Shown: positions 1 through 6,985, counted from the stretch's first letter. The stretch: DNA of 8,202 nt from Cocleimonas sp. (GCA_023146675.1 JAGLBQ010000139.1:1-8202); one strand, 5' to 3'. Numbers and translations are program-made. Notes: generated by a model not told the origin, from the letters alone.

Positions 1-2030
1 AGTGCTTTTGCGGCAAGGTCGAAGCGATATTTTTCAAAATGCTCGGTTACTTCACGGGTGGTTGTTTGTAATTGTGACAAGATCCAGCGATCTGCTAAGG
101 ATAGTTCCAGTGAGTCATCAGGATTTAGACCAACATCTTTGTCGTCGGTTTGCATTAGCACATAACGTGCCGCATTCCAGATTTTATTACAGAAGTTACG
201 GTTGCCTTCGATGCGTTGTAAATCAAAGCGAATATCGCGCCCATTGGAAGCCTGTGAGGCAAAGGTAAAGCGCATTGCATCGGTGCCATAAGCAGGAATT
301 CCATCAGGAAACTGTCGTTTGGTGGCCTTTTGAATTTTCTCAGCAAGATGCGGTTGCATCATATTACTGCTGCGTTTGACGAGCAAATCCTCTAAGGAAA
401 TACCATCAATCACATCCAAGGGGTCAATCACATTGCCTTTGGATTTTGACATTTTTTGACCATCACCATCACGAACGAGACCATGCATATAGACTTCTTT
501 GAAAGGGACTTCGCCATCCATAAACTTCATGCCAAACATAATCATGCGGGCAACCCAGAAGAAGATAATATCAAAGCCTGTGACTAAGACACTGGTGGGA
601 TACCATGTGTTGAGAGCATCCGTTTTTTCAGGCCAGCCCAGTGTAGAGAAAGGCCATAGCGCAGAGGAGAACCAAGTGTCTAAGACATCTTCATCTTGGC
701 GCAAGACCACCTCATCACTGAGCTGATGTTTAGCACGTACTTCGGCTTCTGATTTGCCCACATAGAGTTGTTCAGAGGCATCGTCATACCATGCAGGAAT
801 ACGGTGTCCCCACCACAACTGGCGTGAGATACACCAATCATTAATATCGCGCATCCAGCTAAAGTACATATTTTTATAGTTATCAGGAACGAATTTAATG
901 CGTCCATCTTCAACTGCTTCAATGGCAGGTTTAGCCAGAGCATCCACTTTGACATACCATTGGTCGGTTAAGTAAGGTTCAACAATGGCCCCTGAACGAT
1001 CGCCCCGTGGCGGCTTGAGTTTATGTGGCTCTACTTTGACTAATAACCCTGCTTCATCTAAGTCTTCCAATATCTTCTTACGCGCATCAAAGCGATCCAG
1101 ACCACGATAGGCTTCAGGCGCATTATTATTCATCGTTGCGGAAGGGGTGAGTAGATTTATAATTTCCATGTCATGACGTTGACCTACTTCCCAGTCATTA
1201 AAATCATGTGCAGGGGTGATCTTTACGCAACCTGTACCAAATTCAGGATCAACATAGTCATCAACCACAATGGGTATCTTTCGATCCGTCATGGGAACCC
1301 AGACTTCTTTGCCGACCATATCCATATAGCGTGGGTCGCCTTCACTCACGGCTAATGCGCCATCTGCCAAGATTGTCTCAGGTCGCGTGGTGGCAATCTC
1401 CATAAAACCATCACCTTCAACAAAGGGATAGCGCACATGATGCATAAAACCATCTTCTTCTTCGGCGATGACTTCAATATCAGAGAGGGCGGTGTGTAAT
1501 ACAGGATCCCAGTTTACAAGACGCTTGCCACGATAAATGAGACCTTCATCATAAAGCTGTACAAATACATCTTGGACTGATTCTGATAACCCTTCATCCA
1601 TTGTAAAGCGTTCACGTGACCAGTCAGCTGATGCACCCAAACGGCGTAATTGTTGGGTTATTTGTCCACCTGATTCTTCTTTCCAGTCCCAGATTTTTTC
1701 TATAAATTTTTCACGCCCTAAATCATGGCGAGTTTTACCTTCTGCATTCAGCTGTCTTTCAACCACCATTTGCGTTGCAATCCCCGCATGGTCAGTGCCA
1801 GGTTGCCATAAGGTGTTATGTCCCTTCATGCGGTGATAACGAATAAGCGCATCCATAATCGTGTCTTGGAAGGCGTGACCCATGTGTAAGGTGCCAGTGA
1901 CATTCGGGGGGGGGATCATAATGCAGTAAGGATCGCTGTCATTATCATCAGAAGGGCTGAAATAGCCTTGATCTTCCCAGTGAGTGTACCAGCGCTGTTC
2001 TATATTACTTGGGTCGTAAATCTTATCCAT
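1..2030 (-). CDS. valS: Valyl-tRNA synthetase (ValRS), C-terminus beyond left edge
   Basis: Class I aminoacyl-tRNA synthetase that charges tRNA-Val in the cytoplasm and hydrolyses mischarged Thr-tRNA-Val. About 676 codons are present from the ATG at 2030; a full bacterial ValRS is roughly 900-950 residues, so the end of the anticodon-binding region and the coiled-coil tail are missing. Visible in order: the N-terminal Rossmann segment with PPPNVTG (residues 40-46) and the HIGH variant HMGH (49-52); the CP1 editing domain with TTRPET (214-219) and TPAHDFND (from 272); the second catalytic half with WWGHRIPAWY; and GQKMSKSKGN, with KMSKS at 526-530. The frame is continuous from 2030 to the edge. 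PPPNVTG is written across a run of nine C (minus strand, 1906-1914), which keeps the correct frame. No strong Shine-Dalgarno precedes the ATG. The usual enterobacterial upstream neighbours pepA and holC are not here. Identification is secure. Confidence 0.97.
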   Translation of the reverse strand, partial: MDKIYDPSNIEQRWYTHWEDQGYFSPSDDNDSDPYCIMIPPPNVTGTLHMGHAFQDTIMDALIRYHRMKGHNTLWQPGTDHAGIATQMVVERQLNAEGKTRHDLGREKFIEKIWDWKEESGGQITQQLRRLGASADWSRERFTMDEGLSESVQDVFVQLYDEGLIYRGKRLVNWDPVLHTALSDIEVIAEEEDGFMHHVRYPFVEGDGFMEIATTRPETILADGALAVSEGDPRYMDMVGKEVWVPMTDRKIPIVVDDYVDPEFGTGCVKITPAHDFNDWEVGQRHDMEIINLLTPSATMNNNAPEAYRGLDRFDARKKILEDLDEAGLLVKVEPHKLKPPRGDRSGAIVEPYLTDQWYVKVDALAKPAIEAVEDGRIKFVPDNYKNMYFSWMRDINDWCISRQLWWGHRIPAWYDDASEQLYVGKSEAEVRAKHQLSDEVVLRQDEDVLDTWFSSALWPFSTLGWPEKTDALNTWYPTSVLVTGFDIIFFWVARMIMFGMKFMDGEVPFKEVYMHGLVRDGDGQKMSKSKGNVIDPLDVIDGISLEDLLVKRSSNMMQPHLAEKIQKATKRQFPDGIPAYGTDAMRFTFASQASNGRDIRFDLQRIEGNRNFCNKIWNAARYVLMQTDDKDVGLNPDDSLELSLADRWILSQLQTTTREVTEHFEKYRFDLAAKA

Positions 2031-2074
2031 AGGTGTTATTTATTTTGTAGTAATTGAAGTGGACGAAAGGCGCG

Positions 2075-2103
2075 ATTATATCGTGAATAAGGAGCTAGTA
2101 CAT
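2075..2103 (-). promoter_or_regulatory. Candidate valS promoter
   Basis: On the minus strand a perfect TATAAT -10 hexamer lies at 2080-2075, about 45 bp upstream of the valS ATG, which would place transcription start near 2068 and give a leader of about 38 nt. The -35 is poor: TGTACT with a 16-bp spacer is the best fit, and it falls inside the hairpin described next. Predicted from sequence only. Confidence 0.5.
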
Positions 2104-2114
2104 TAACTAGCTCT
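2091..2114 (-). terminator. Hairpin between the 559-residue gene and valS, possible terminator
   Basis: A perfect 8-bp inverted repeat, GAGCTAGT / ACTAGCTC (2092-2099 and 2106-2113), encloses a 6-nt loop, with a G-U closing pair outside. It starts about 10 bp after the stop of the upstream minus-strand gene, the position expected of a terminator. On the minus strand it is followed by CTTATTC rather than a clear U-tract, so it may be a weak terminator, an mRNA 3'-end stabiliser, or part of the valS promoter region. Confidence 0.45.
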
Positions 2115-2123
2115 TCTGTACTC

Positions 2124-3803
2124 CTAAATAAAGTCCCAAACTTCATCAAAATTATCTTCTTTTTCTTCTACCTGCTTATTTTCTACTACTTTAAAGTGAC
2201 AGTAGGCAAACACACCAACACATTCATCAATTTTCATAAGTTGAATTTTTTCTTCACGCGCACTGAATTGCAGGGTTAATATATCTTCTACCTTGAACAT
2301 ATGACCGGGTAAAATTAGACGGGGTTCCTCATGTACGCCTTCGATGCTGGGAAAAAATAAACCTTCAACAGGTAGAGTTTGTGTCAATTTTCGGTTTTCT
2401 ACAGTGTCGATGCGGATTGACATGGCTTTTGATGAGAGTAGTTCTGCACCAAAGCAAAGCCCTTTTTTGCCGCGATAATAATCCATCCAACGAATCACTA
2501 AAATTTGCCATTGATCTGAGTCATCCGCAGGGTCTTTTATACCGACTATTTCACCAATACGTGCGGATGTTTGTTCTTTTTCATGTTGACATAGACCATA
2601 ACCACTGGCGCTGCTGTTTTTTATTTTCCATGTTTGTATTTCAACATCATGCTCTTCTTCGAGTGTTTCAACACCTAAGTCAGACCACGGACTGGCGACT
2701 GTTTCTCCAAAATTGAGTTGATCATAGACTTCATCTTCTTCTGCATTTTCTAATACTACAGAATCAGTTTGAGTACAGCGTACAACTTCGATGACATCCT
2801 TTAAGCGGATCACCAAGCCTGCTTTGTCGTCACGTTCAAAACGCTTGTGTTTGCGGCTACGCGCGTTTGTCATTGTAGACGTTAATCGTTTTGCTAAGCC
2901 ATGATTTAACATGGGGTAGTTTTTATTCAATCTTAGCGTGCTGTGGGTGGTTTCTACTATAAAGTTATTTAAAATATCAATAATGTTAGAGGTGTCTATA
3001 ATACGACTAGTCGCGGAGCTAACAATATCACTAACGGGCATTAATGCGGCGGGTTCATCGCTGTTTAATAAAGCAATATGGGCGTATTTACTGGTAATAT
3101 TATCTGTGCTTTTTACTATTTTTACTTGCGAAATAATCTGCTTATAGAAACTTTCCAAACGTGTTATTTCACCCTGACGTAAGCTATTTGGAATAGAAAG
3201 GGCAATTAAATGCACAAAAAGATAGTGTTCTTCAATAGAAAGTTTTTCTGCTTGCGCGTCACTTTTATCAGGGATTGCTTGTAGTTGGATATTATTTTCA
3301 CAAGCAAAGAGGTAAAGCTGATGTACATCATGCCAGACATTGGCTTTGTTTTTATTATAGATGCTGTAACTATTGATCAATGTGCCACTCATATATTTAA
3401 TAGAGCGCCCAATTGAAATCAGCAGTTTTTTTGGTACTAAGGGACCTTTTGTTAGCATATCAATGGTAGCTAGTTGATATAGACCCGAAAGCTCTAGCTG
3501 GAGTGCTTGTTTTAGATCAAATACTTTTTGACTTCTGTCTAATAAAGGAAATGAGCGACTGGAAAAGTGTCGATTCAGGTTGTCCAGTGACATACTAACA
3601 AAGGGCAGAAGGACATCGCCTATATCAATGCGCACTTGAGCGGGTAGAGGCTGTTGGTTTAAGGCGATCAGTGTTTTGTAAAGACGTTTAGTCACTTCGC
3701 CCATATTAGTCAGCGGAAGATCATTTACCCAGCTACGTGCTTGAGAGGCGCTATGCGGGATTTTATTATTATTTTTATTTGCAGATGGCATTAAATTACT
3801 CAT
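2124..3803 (-). CDS. Uncharacterised 559-residue protein with PilZ-like C-terminal region
   Basis: I do not recognise this as a named gene. No signal peptide or convincing membrane segment is visible, so it is probably cytoplasmic. Residues about 20-300 look mainly helical and match nothing I know. A basic stretch at 315-325 contains RKHKR (317-321), which fits RxxxR. An acidic linker (about 352-390) follows, then NSSASG (396-401), which fits the PilZ (D/N)xSxxG motif. Next comes a beta-rich stretch with QWQILVIRWM (431-440) and GLCFGAELLSSKA (448-460), resembling the later strands of PilZ domains. The tail is very acidic (545-557). In canonical PilZ domains RxxxR and (D/N)xSxxG lie much closer than the roughly 75 residues here, so cyclic-di-GMP binding is an inference. 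The gene stands alone between valS and epmB, in the same direction, with its own 187-bp upstream gap. The ATG at 3803 is the first in the frame, but its Shine-Dalgarno is weak. Confidence 0.8.
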   Translation of the reverse strand: MSNLMPSANKNNNKIPHSASQARSWVNDLPLTNMGEVTKRLYKTLIALNQQPLPAQVRIDIGDVLLPFVSMSLDNLNRHFSSRSFPLLDRSQKVFDLKQALQLELSGLYQLATIDMLTKGPLVPKKLLISIGRSIKYMSGTLINSYSIYNKNKANVWHDVHQLYLFACENNIQLQAIPDKSDAQAEKLSIEEHYLFVHLIALSIPNSLRQGEITRLESFYKQIISQVKIVKSTDNITSKYAHIALLNSDEPAALMPVSDIVSSATSRIIDTSNIIDILNNFIVETTHSTLRLNKNYPMLNHGLAKRLTSTMTNARSRKHKRFERDDKAGLVIRLKDVIEVVRCTQTDSVVLENAEEDEVYDQLNFGETVASPWSDLGVETLEEEHDVEIQTWKIKNSSASGYGLCQHEKEQTSARIGEIVGIKDPADDSDQWQILVIRWMDYYRGKKGLCFGAELLSSKAMSIRIDTVENRKLTQTLPVEGLFFPSIEGVHEEPRLILPGHMFKVEDILTLQFSAREEKIQLMKIDECVGVFAYCHFKVVENKQVEEKEDNFDEVWDFI

Positions 3804-3990
3804 ATTATCTTTGACTCATCACCAGAGATTTCTGGCTGTTAATGCAATAGCTAATACGGTTTGCAGGTGGATAAGTGGTAACGTATCCACTTTACCTTTT
3901 TAGTTTGGGCGAAGGAGTTTAGTTATTGCAGATTATTTTTATTGTTGCCGATAGTTATAGTGGTCAATAATTTTAGCAGTAATGCCTTTT
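3804..3990. other. Intergenic gap upstream of the 559-residue gene
   Basis: This 187-bp gap separates the stop of epmB from the start of the 559-residue gene, both on the minus strand. It holds a 5-bp inverted repeat, CCAGA / TCTGG (3822-3826 and 3831-3835), in the likely mRNA leader just before the start. It also holds the longer inverted repeat at 3866-3892. A TTGACC on the minus strand (3967-3962) and a TATTAG (3856-3851) are fragments of possible promoters, but neither has a well-placed partner. No U-tracted terminator for epmB is evident. Confidence 0.6.
3865..3892. repeat. Inverted repeat made of two opposed DnaA-box-like nonamers
   Basis: GTGGATA (3867-3873) and TATCCAC (3884-3890) form a perfect 7-bp inverted repeat around a 10-nt spacer, extended by a wobble and an A-T pair. 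Read outward, the minus strand gives TTATCCACC (3874-3866) and the plus strand GTATCCACT (3883-3891). These have one and two mismatches to the DnaA box TTATCCACA. A competing hairpin, AAGTGG / CCACTT (3873-3878 and 3887-3892), uses the same bases. On the plus strand a T-rich tract follows, but no plus-strand gene precedes it, so it is not a terminator. DnaA binding is inferred from the motif alone. Confidence 0.45.
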
Positions 3991-5010
3991 TTATACGATA
4001 GGTGACTTAGACCGTTTGCCTGAAATTTCCCGAACAAGTTTAGGCACGAGGTAACCAGGGAGTCGATTGCGTAATTGCTCCATTAAAATAACTGCTTGTT
4101 GTTGTTGAATATCAAAATGAGCTGTGCCTTTTACTTTATCCAGTAGGTGTAAATAATAGGGTAGAGTCTGGTAGTGAAATAATTTCTGGCTGAGATTTTC
4201 TAATGTTTCCACATTATCATTGACTCCCTTGAGCAAAACCGATTGATTTAATACCGTAGCACCTGTATCAGATAATAGGCATAATTTATCGCCAACCAAG
4301 GTATCAATTTCATTCGCGTGATTAGCATGAATGACCACTACTTTTTTAATAGGTAGAGCGGAAAACCAGTCTAGGAAGTTAGTATCAATACGCTGCGGTA
4401 AAACAACAGGAATACGGCTGTGAAAGCGTATCGTATTGATATGCGGGATTGCAGCTAGTTGCTGGCAGAGTGAAGCGAGGCGTTGGTCAGACAGTATGAA
4501 AGGATCTCCCCCACTTAAAATAACTTCATGTAGACTGGGGTCATTGTTAATAGTTTCAATCACTTGCTTCCAATCATTTATTGCTGGCTTTATCTCTGAA
4601 TAAGGATATTCCTTGCGAAAGCAATAGCGGCAATGCACTGCGCAAGTGCCTGTGGTAATAATAAGTGCACGACCATGATATTTTTGTAATACACCTGATG
4701 TCAGAGATGCGTTTAGATCACCAACAGGGTCAGAAACATAGCCTTTAACGTCAACAACCTCGTCTTCTACGGGTAAAATTTGTTTTAGAAGGGGGTCATC
4801 CCAGCAGCCTTTTTTTATCTTATCCAAATAGCCTAAGGGCGCTAATAGTTGATGATTTTTATTGGCTTGATATGCATCATAAAACGGCTTCTTTGGTAGT
4901 TCCAAATACTCAATTAAGGCTTTTGGGTCACGTATTGCTTGTGCTAATAATTGTTGCCAGTTGTTTTGCTGACTTAAAGACTTATGTTTCATTTCAATAC
5001 CAGTTATCAT
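3991..5010 (-). CDS. epmB: EF-P beta-lysylation enzyme EpmB (lysine 2,3-aminomutase family)
   Basis: Radical-SAM, PLP-dependent enzyme that converts L-alpha-lysine to (R)-beta-lysine, the substrate EpmA attaches to EF-P. It has 339 residues, close to the 342 of the E. coli enzyme. The [4Fe-4S] motif CAVHCRYC (cysteines 123, 127, 130) has the CX3CX2C spacing, followed by SGGDP (166-170), HSRIPVVLP, NQSVLLKGVND and LLDKVKGTAHF, all conserved in EpmB. The C-terminal SKSP motif carries Lys335, which aligns with the family's PLP-binding lysine. The protein ends soon after, without the C-terminal extension of clostridial lysine 2,3-aminomutases, which also favours EpmB. The ATG at 5010 has a modest AGG upstream; an in-frame ATG at 4992 is a possible alternative start. 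The gene is divergent from efp, its functional partner. Identification is secure. Confidence 0.95.
   Translation of the reverse strand: MITGIEMKHKSLSQQNNWQQLLAQAIRDPKALIEYLELPKKPFYDAYQANKNHQLLAPLGYLDKIKKGCWDDPLLKQILPVEDEVVDVKGYVSDPVGDLNASLTSGVLQKYHGRALIITTGTCAVHCRYCFRKEYPYSEIKPAINDWKQVIETINNDPSLHEVILSGGDPFILSDQRLASLCQQLAAIPHINTIRFHSRIPVVLPQRIDTNFLDWFSALPIKKVVVIHANHANEIDTLVGDKLCLLSDTGATVLNQSVLLKGVNDNVETLENLSQKLFHYQTLPYYLHLLDKVKGTAHFDIQQQQAVILMEQLRNRLPGYLVPKLVREISGKRSKSPIV
5005..5010 (+). promoter_or_regulatory. Candidate -10 element for efp, overlapping the epmB start codon
   Basis: TATCAT on the plus strand matches five of six bases of the -10 consensus and would start transcription about 33 nt before the efp ATG. 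At 17 bp upstream the -35 position reads TTATGT, which is poor. The hexamer covers the epmB start codon on the other strand. Prediction only. Confidence 0.35.
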
Positions 5011-5034
5011 ACGCGCCTATTTTGCAATCGTTTC

Positions 5035-5040
5035 TGAGGA
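5035..5040 (+). promoter_or_regulatory. efp ribosome binding site that decides the start
   Basis: TGAGGA ends 9 nt before the ATG at 5050. An earlier in-frame ATG at 5041 immediately abuts this site and so could not use it, and starting there would add MFY ahead of the conserved MATY start of EF-P. The start is therefore placed at 5050. Confidence 0.8.
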
Positions 5041-5049
5041 ATGTTTTAC

Positions 5050-5616
5050 ATGGCGACTTATAATACCAGCGAGTTTCGTAATGGTCTCAAATTTATGTTG
5101 GATGGTGACCCCTATACTATGGTTGATAATGATATTGTAAAGCCAGGTAAAGGACAGGCATTTAACCGTGTAAAAATTCGTAATTTAAAAACAGGTCGGA
5201 CGATTGAGAAAACATGGAAATCAGGTGAATCGGTTGAAGCCGCTGATGTGATGGAAGTTGAAATGGAATACTTGTATGAAGATGGTGAGTTCTGGCACTT
5301 TATGGAGCCGACAAGCTATGAGCAACATGCCGCTGACAGTAATGCGGTCGCTGATGTGACTAAATGGTTAAAAGGTCAGGAATTATATCAAGTGACCTTA
5401 TGGAATGGTACGCCATTAAGTATTGTACCGCCCAACTTTATTGAATTGAAAATTACTGATTGTGATCCTGGTGTGCAGGGGAATACCGCACAAGGTGCAA
5501 CCAAGCCTGCGGTTGTTGAAACAGGCGCCGCGATTAAAGTGCCGTTGTTTGTAGACGAAGGGGAAATGGTTAAAATTGATACGCGCACAGGCGAGTATTT
5601 GTCGCGGGCTAAATAG
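5050..5616 (+). CDS. efp: Translation elongation factor P
   Basis: EF-P binds between the P and E sites of ribosomes stalled on consecutive prolines and stimulates peptide bond formation. From the ATG at 5050 it is 188 residues, the same length as E. coli EF-P. The KOW-like N-terminal domain contains VKPGKGQAF with Lys34 at the loop tip, the residue beta-lysylated by EpmA in E. coli. The two OB-like domains follow, with VPPNFIELKITDCDPGVQGNTA and a terminal IDTRTGEYLSRAK-like ending typical of the family. It has a good Shine-Dalgarno. It is followed after 23 bp by epmA on the same strand and is divergent from epmB, so substrate protein, ligase and aminomutase sit together. Lys34 plus both enzymes means the beta-lysine pathway is used, rather than rhamnosylation (Arg32, EarP) or hypusine-like routes. 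Confidence 0.98.
   Translation: MATYNTSEFRNGLKFMLDGDPYTMVDNDIVKPGKGQAFNRVKIRNLKTGRTIEKTWKSGESVEAADVMEVEMEYLYEDGEFWHFMEPTSYEQHAADSNAVADVTKWLKGQELYQVTLWNGTPLSIVPPNFIELKITDCDPGVQGNTAQGATKPAVVETGAAIKVPLFVDEGEMVKIDTRTGEYLSRAK
5060..5090 (-). promoter_or_regulatory. Candidate epmB promoter inside the efp coding start
   Basis: On the minus strand the sequence TGGTATTAT (5068-5060) is an extended -10 element: TGn followed by TATTAT. TTGAGA (5090-5085) is a five-of-six -35 hexamer with a 19-bp spacer, somewhat long but tolerable with an extended -10. Start of transcription would be near 5053, leaving a leader of about 43 nt before the epmB ATG at 5010. Prediction only. Confidence 0.4.
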
Positions 5617-5639
5617 CGTAACGTTAATCTGTATTGCTC

Positions 5640-6602
5640 ATGAATGACTGGAAACCAACCGCAAGTTTAAACTTACTCAAACAGCGGGCTAAAATGCTAG
5701 CGGATATTCGCGCATTTTTTGCAGAGCGCAATGTTCTGGAGGTTGAAACCCCTGCGTTATCACAGGCGGCAAATACTGACCCTTATATTGAGTCATTTTC
5801 GCTAGATAGTGGACAACGTTTTTTACATACCTCGCCAGAATATGGAATGAAACGTTTATTAGCCGCAGGCAGTGGCGATATTTATCAGATCTGCAAGGTG
5901 TGGCGTGATGAAGAAGCAGGGCGTTATCATAACCCTGAGTTTACCTTACTGGAGTATTATCGCATTGGTTTTAGCTATCAGCAGTTAATGCAAGAGCTTG
6001 AGTTTTTACTTATAACGTTGCTAATGCTTAAAAAGCCAGCTAATTACAGCAGTTATCAGCAACTCTTTATTGAATTATTACAACTTGACCCCCATAAAGC
6101 AGATCATTCAACGTTAATTGATTGTGCAAGAAAAAATATTCCAGAATTGGAAATGGGTGATGAATCAAGTTGGCAAAAGCAGGATTTACTGGATGTGTTA
6201 TTAACGCATTGTATTGAACCATCATTTGCTAACGATCGCTTGACCTTTGTATATGATTATCCCGTTACACAGTCGGCACTGGCTAATATACGGGGTGCAA
6301 CACAGACAGAGGTTGCGTTAGCAGAACGCTTTGAAGTGTATTATGGTTCAGTTGAGCTGGCAAATGGTTATCAAGAATTGACCAATGCGCGTAAAAATGC
6401 AGAAGTAATAGAAACAGAGTTGCACACTAGAAAACAGCAACAGAAAAAAGAATTTCCTAAGGATGCGTATTTTCTACAGGCAATGGAATCAGGTATGCCG
6501 AGCGCATCAGGTGTTGCTATTGGGTTAGACCGCTTGTTAATGTGCGCCACGGGGCAGAAGAAGATACAGCAGGTAATTAGTTTTCCTTGGGGTAGGGCGT
6601 AG
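5640..6602 (+). CDS. epmA: EF-P lysine ligase EpmA (GenX/PoxA/YjeA)
   Basis: A free-standing homologue of the class II lysyl-tRNA synthetase catalytic core. It activates (R)-beta-lysine with ATP and joins it to Lys34 of EF-P instead of to tRNA. From the ATG at 5640 it is 320 residues, against 325 in E. coli, and lacks the N-terminal anticodon-binding OB domain of true LysRS. Visible are TSPEYGMKRLL (from residue 64), motif 2 RDEEAGRYHNPEF (89-101) running into LLEYYR, ERFEVYYGSVELANGYQEL (229-247), and motif 3 GVAIGLDRLLM (291-301). An in-frame TTG at 5634 would add two residues, but ATG is preferred; a stop at 5625 excludes earlier starts. No clear Shine-Dalgarno precedes it, so it may depend on transcription and translation coming through from efp, 23 bp upstream. 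Confidence 0.96.
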   Translation: MNDWKPTASLNLLKQRAKMLADIRAFFAERNVLEVETPALSQAANTDPYIESFSLDSGQRFLHTSPEYGMKRLLAAGSGDIYQICKVWRDEEAGRYHNPEFTLLEYYRIGFSYQQLMQELEFLLITLLMLKKPANYSSYQQLFIELLQLDPHKADHSTLIDCARKNIPELEMGDESSWQKQDLLDVLLTHCIEPSFANDRLTFVYDYPVTQSALANIRGATQTEVALAERFEVYYGSVELANGYQELTNARKNAEVIETELHTRKQQQKKEFPKDAYFLQAMESGMPSASGVAIGLDRLLMCATGQKKIQQVISFPWGRA

Positions 6603-6605
6603 TAG

Positions 6606-6611
6606 TATACT
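6606..6611 (+). promoter_or_regulatory. Candidate -10 element for yajC
   Basis: TATACT, four bases after the epmA stop codon, matches five of six bases of the -10 consensus and would give a leader of about 38 nt to yajC. The 17-bp-upstream position reads TTCCTT, a poor -35. The hexamer lies within the palindrome AGTATACT. It may mark the boundary between the efp-epmA unit and the yajC-secD unit, but read-through from epmA is equally possible. Confidence 0.3.
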
Positions 6612-6644
6612 GCGCCATTTTTAGAAAGTGAAATTTATATAAAT

Positions 6645-6648
6645 GGAG
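6645..6648 (+). promoter_or_regulatory. yajC ribosome binding site supporting a GTG start
   Basis: GGAG ends 7 nt before the GTG at 6656, ideal spacing. With this start the protein begins MNFLISDAMA, closely matching the start of E. coli YajC (MSFFISDAVA), so the non-ATG start is well supported. Confidence 0.75.
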
Positions 6649-6655
6649 TAAGAAA

Positions 6656-6985
6656 GTGAATTTTTTAATTTCAGATGCAATGGCAGAAGGTGGACAGGCG
6701 CAAGGTGGCGATCCTTTACAGCTTATTATTATGATAGGTATTTTCTTTGCCATCATGTATTTTATGATTATTCGCCCGCAATCAAAAAAAGCGAAAGCAC
6801 ATCAGTCACTGTTAGATGATTTGCGTAAAGGTGATGAAGTTGCAACTGGCAGTGGTATTATTGGCAAAGTACAGAAAATTGATGATAACTTTATCCAGTT
6901 GAAAGTTTCGGCCGAGACGGTTATCACGATCCAGCGTCATGCGGTGGGTTCTGTTATGCCTAAAGGTACAGTAAAAAATCTTTAA
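6656..6985 (+). CDS. yajC: Sec translocon accessory subunit YajC
   Basis: Small inner-membrane protein associated with SecDF and YidC in the holotranslocon. It is 109 residues (110 in E. coli). A short N-terminal tail, MNFLISDAMAEGGQ, precedes one hydrophobic membrane segment (about 21-39) that ends in the family's IIRPQ motif (38-42). A basic stretch (SKKAKAH) and a cytoplasmic beta-rich domain follow, with KGDEVATGSGIIGKV and a terminal VMPKGTVKNL, equivalent to the VLPKGTMKAL end of E. coli YajC. Translation starts at GTG. secD follows in the same direction after 153 bp, as in most gammaproteobacteria. The gene upstream is epmA rather than tgt, the usual upstream partner. Confidence 0.96.
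   Translation: MNFLISDAMAEGGQAQGGDPLQLIIMIGIFFAIMYFMIIRPQSKKAKAHQSLLDDLRKGDEVATGSGIIGKVQKIDDNFIQLKVSAETVITIQRHAVGSVMPKGTVKNL

Noticed and set aside
499..726. Plus-strand open frame antisense to valS
   Set aside because: There is no ribosome binding site and no recognisable product. The valS frame on the other strand is unambiguous.
680..955. Minus-strand open frame of 91 codons within valS
   Set aside because: It lies in a different frame of the same strand as a fully conserved, continuous ValRS reading frame and has low-complexity, unfamilial content. It is a shadow, not evidence of a frameshift.
1906..1914. C9 tract as a phase-variation switch or sequencing frameshift
   Set aside because: The frame is correct on both sides (CIMIPPPNVTG) and ValRS is essential, so on/off switching is implausible. 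Kept only as a curiosity.
2381..3147. Two plus-strand open frames (2381-2716, 2938-3147) antisense to the 559-residue gene
   Set aside because: Their hydrophobic or Cys/Phe-rich translations are typical antisense artefacts. The minus-strand frame is far longer and contains PilZ-like motifs.
3866..3900. Inverted repeat plus T-rich tract as a plus-strand intrinsic terminator
   Set aside because: No plus-strand gene lies upstream, and on the minus strand, where transcription runs, no U-tract follows the hairpin.
5041..5049. Upstream ATG at 5041 as the efp start
   Set aside because: It directly abuts the Shine-Dalgarno and would add three residues ahead of the conserved MATY start.
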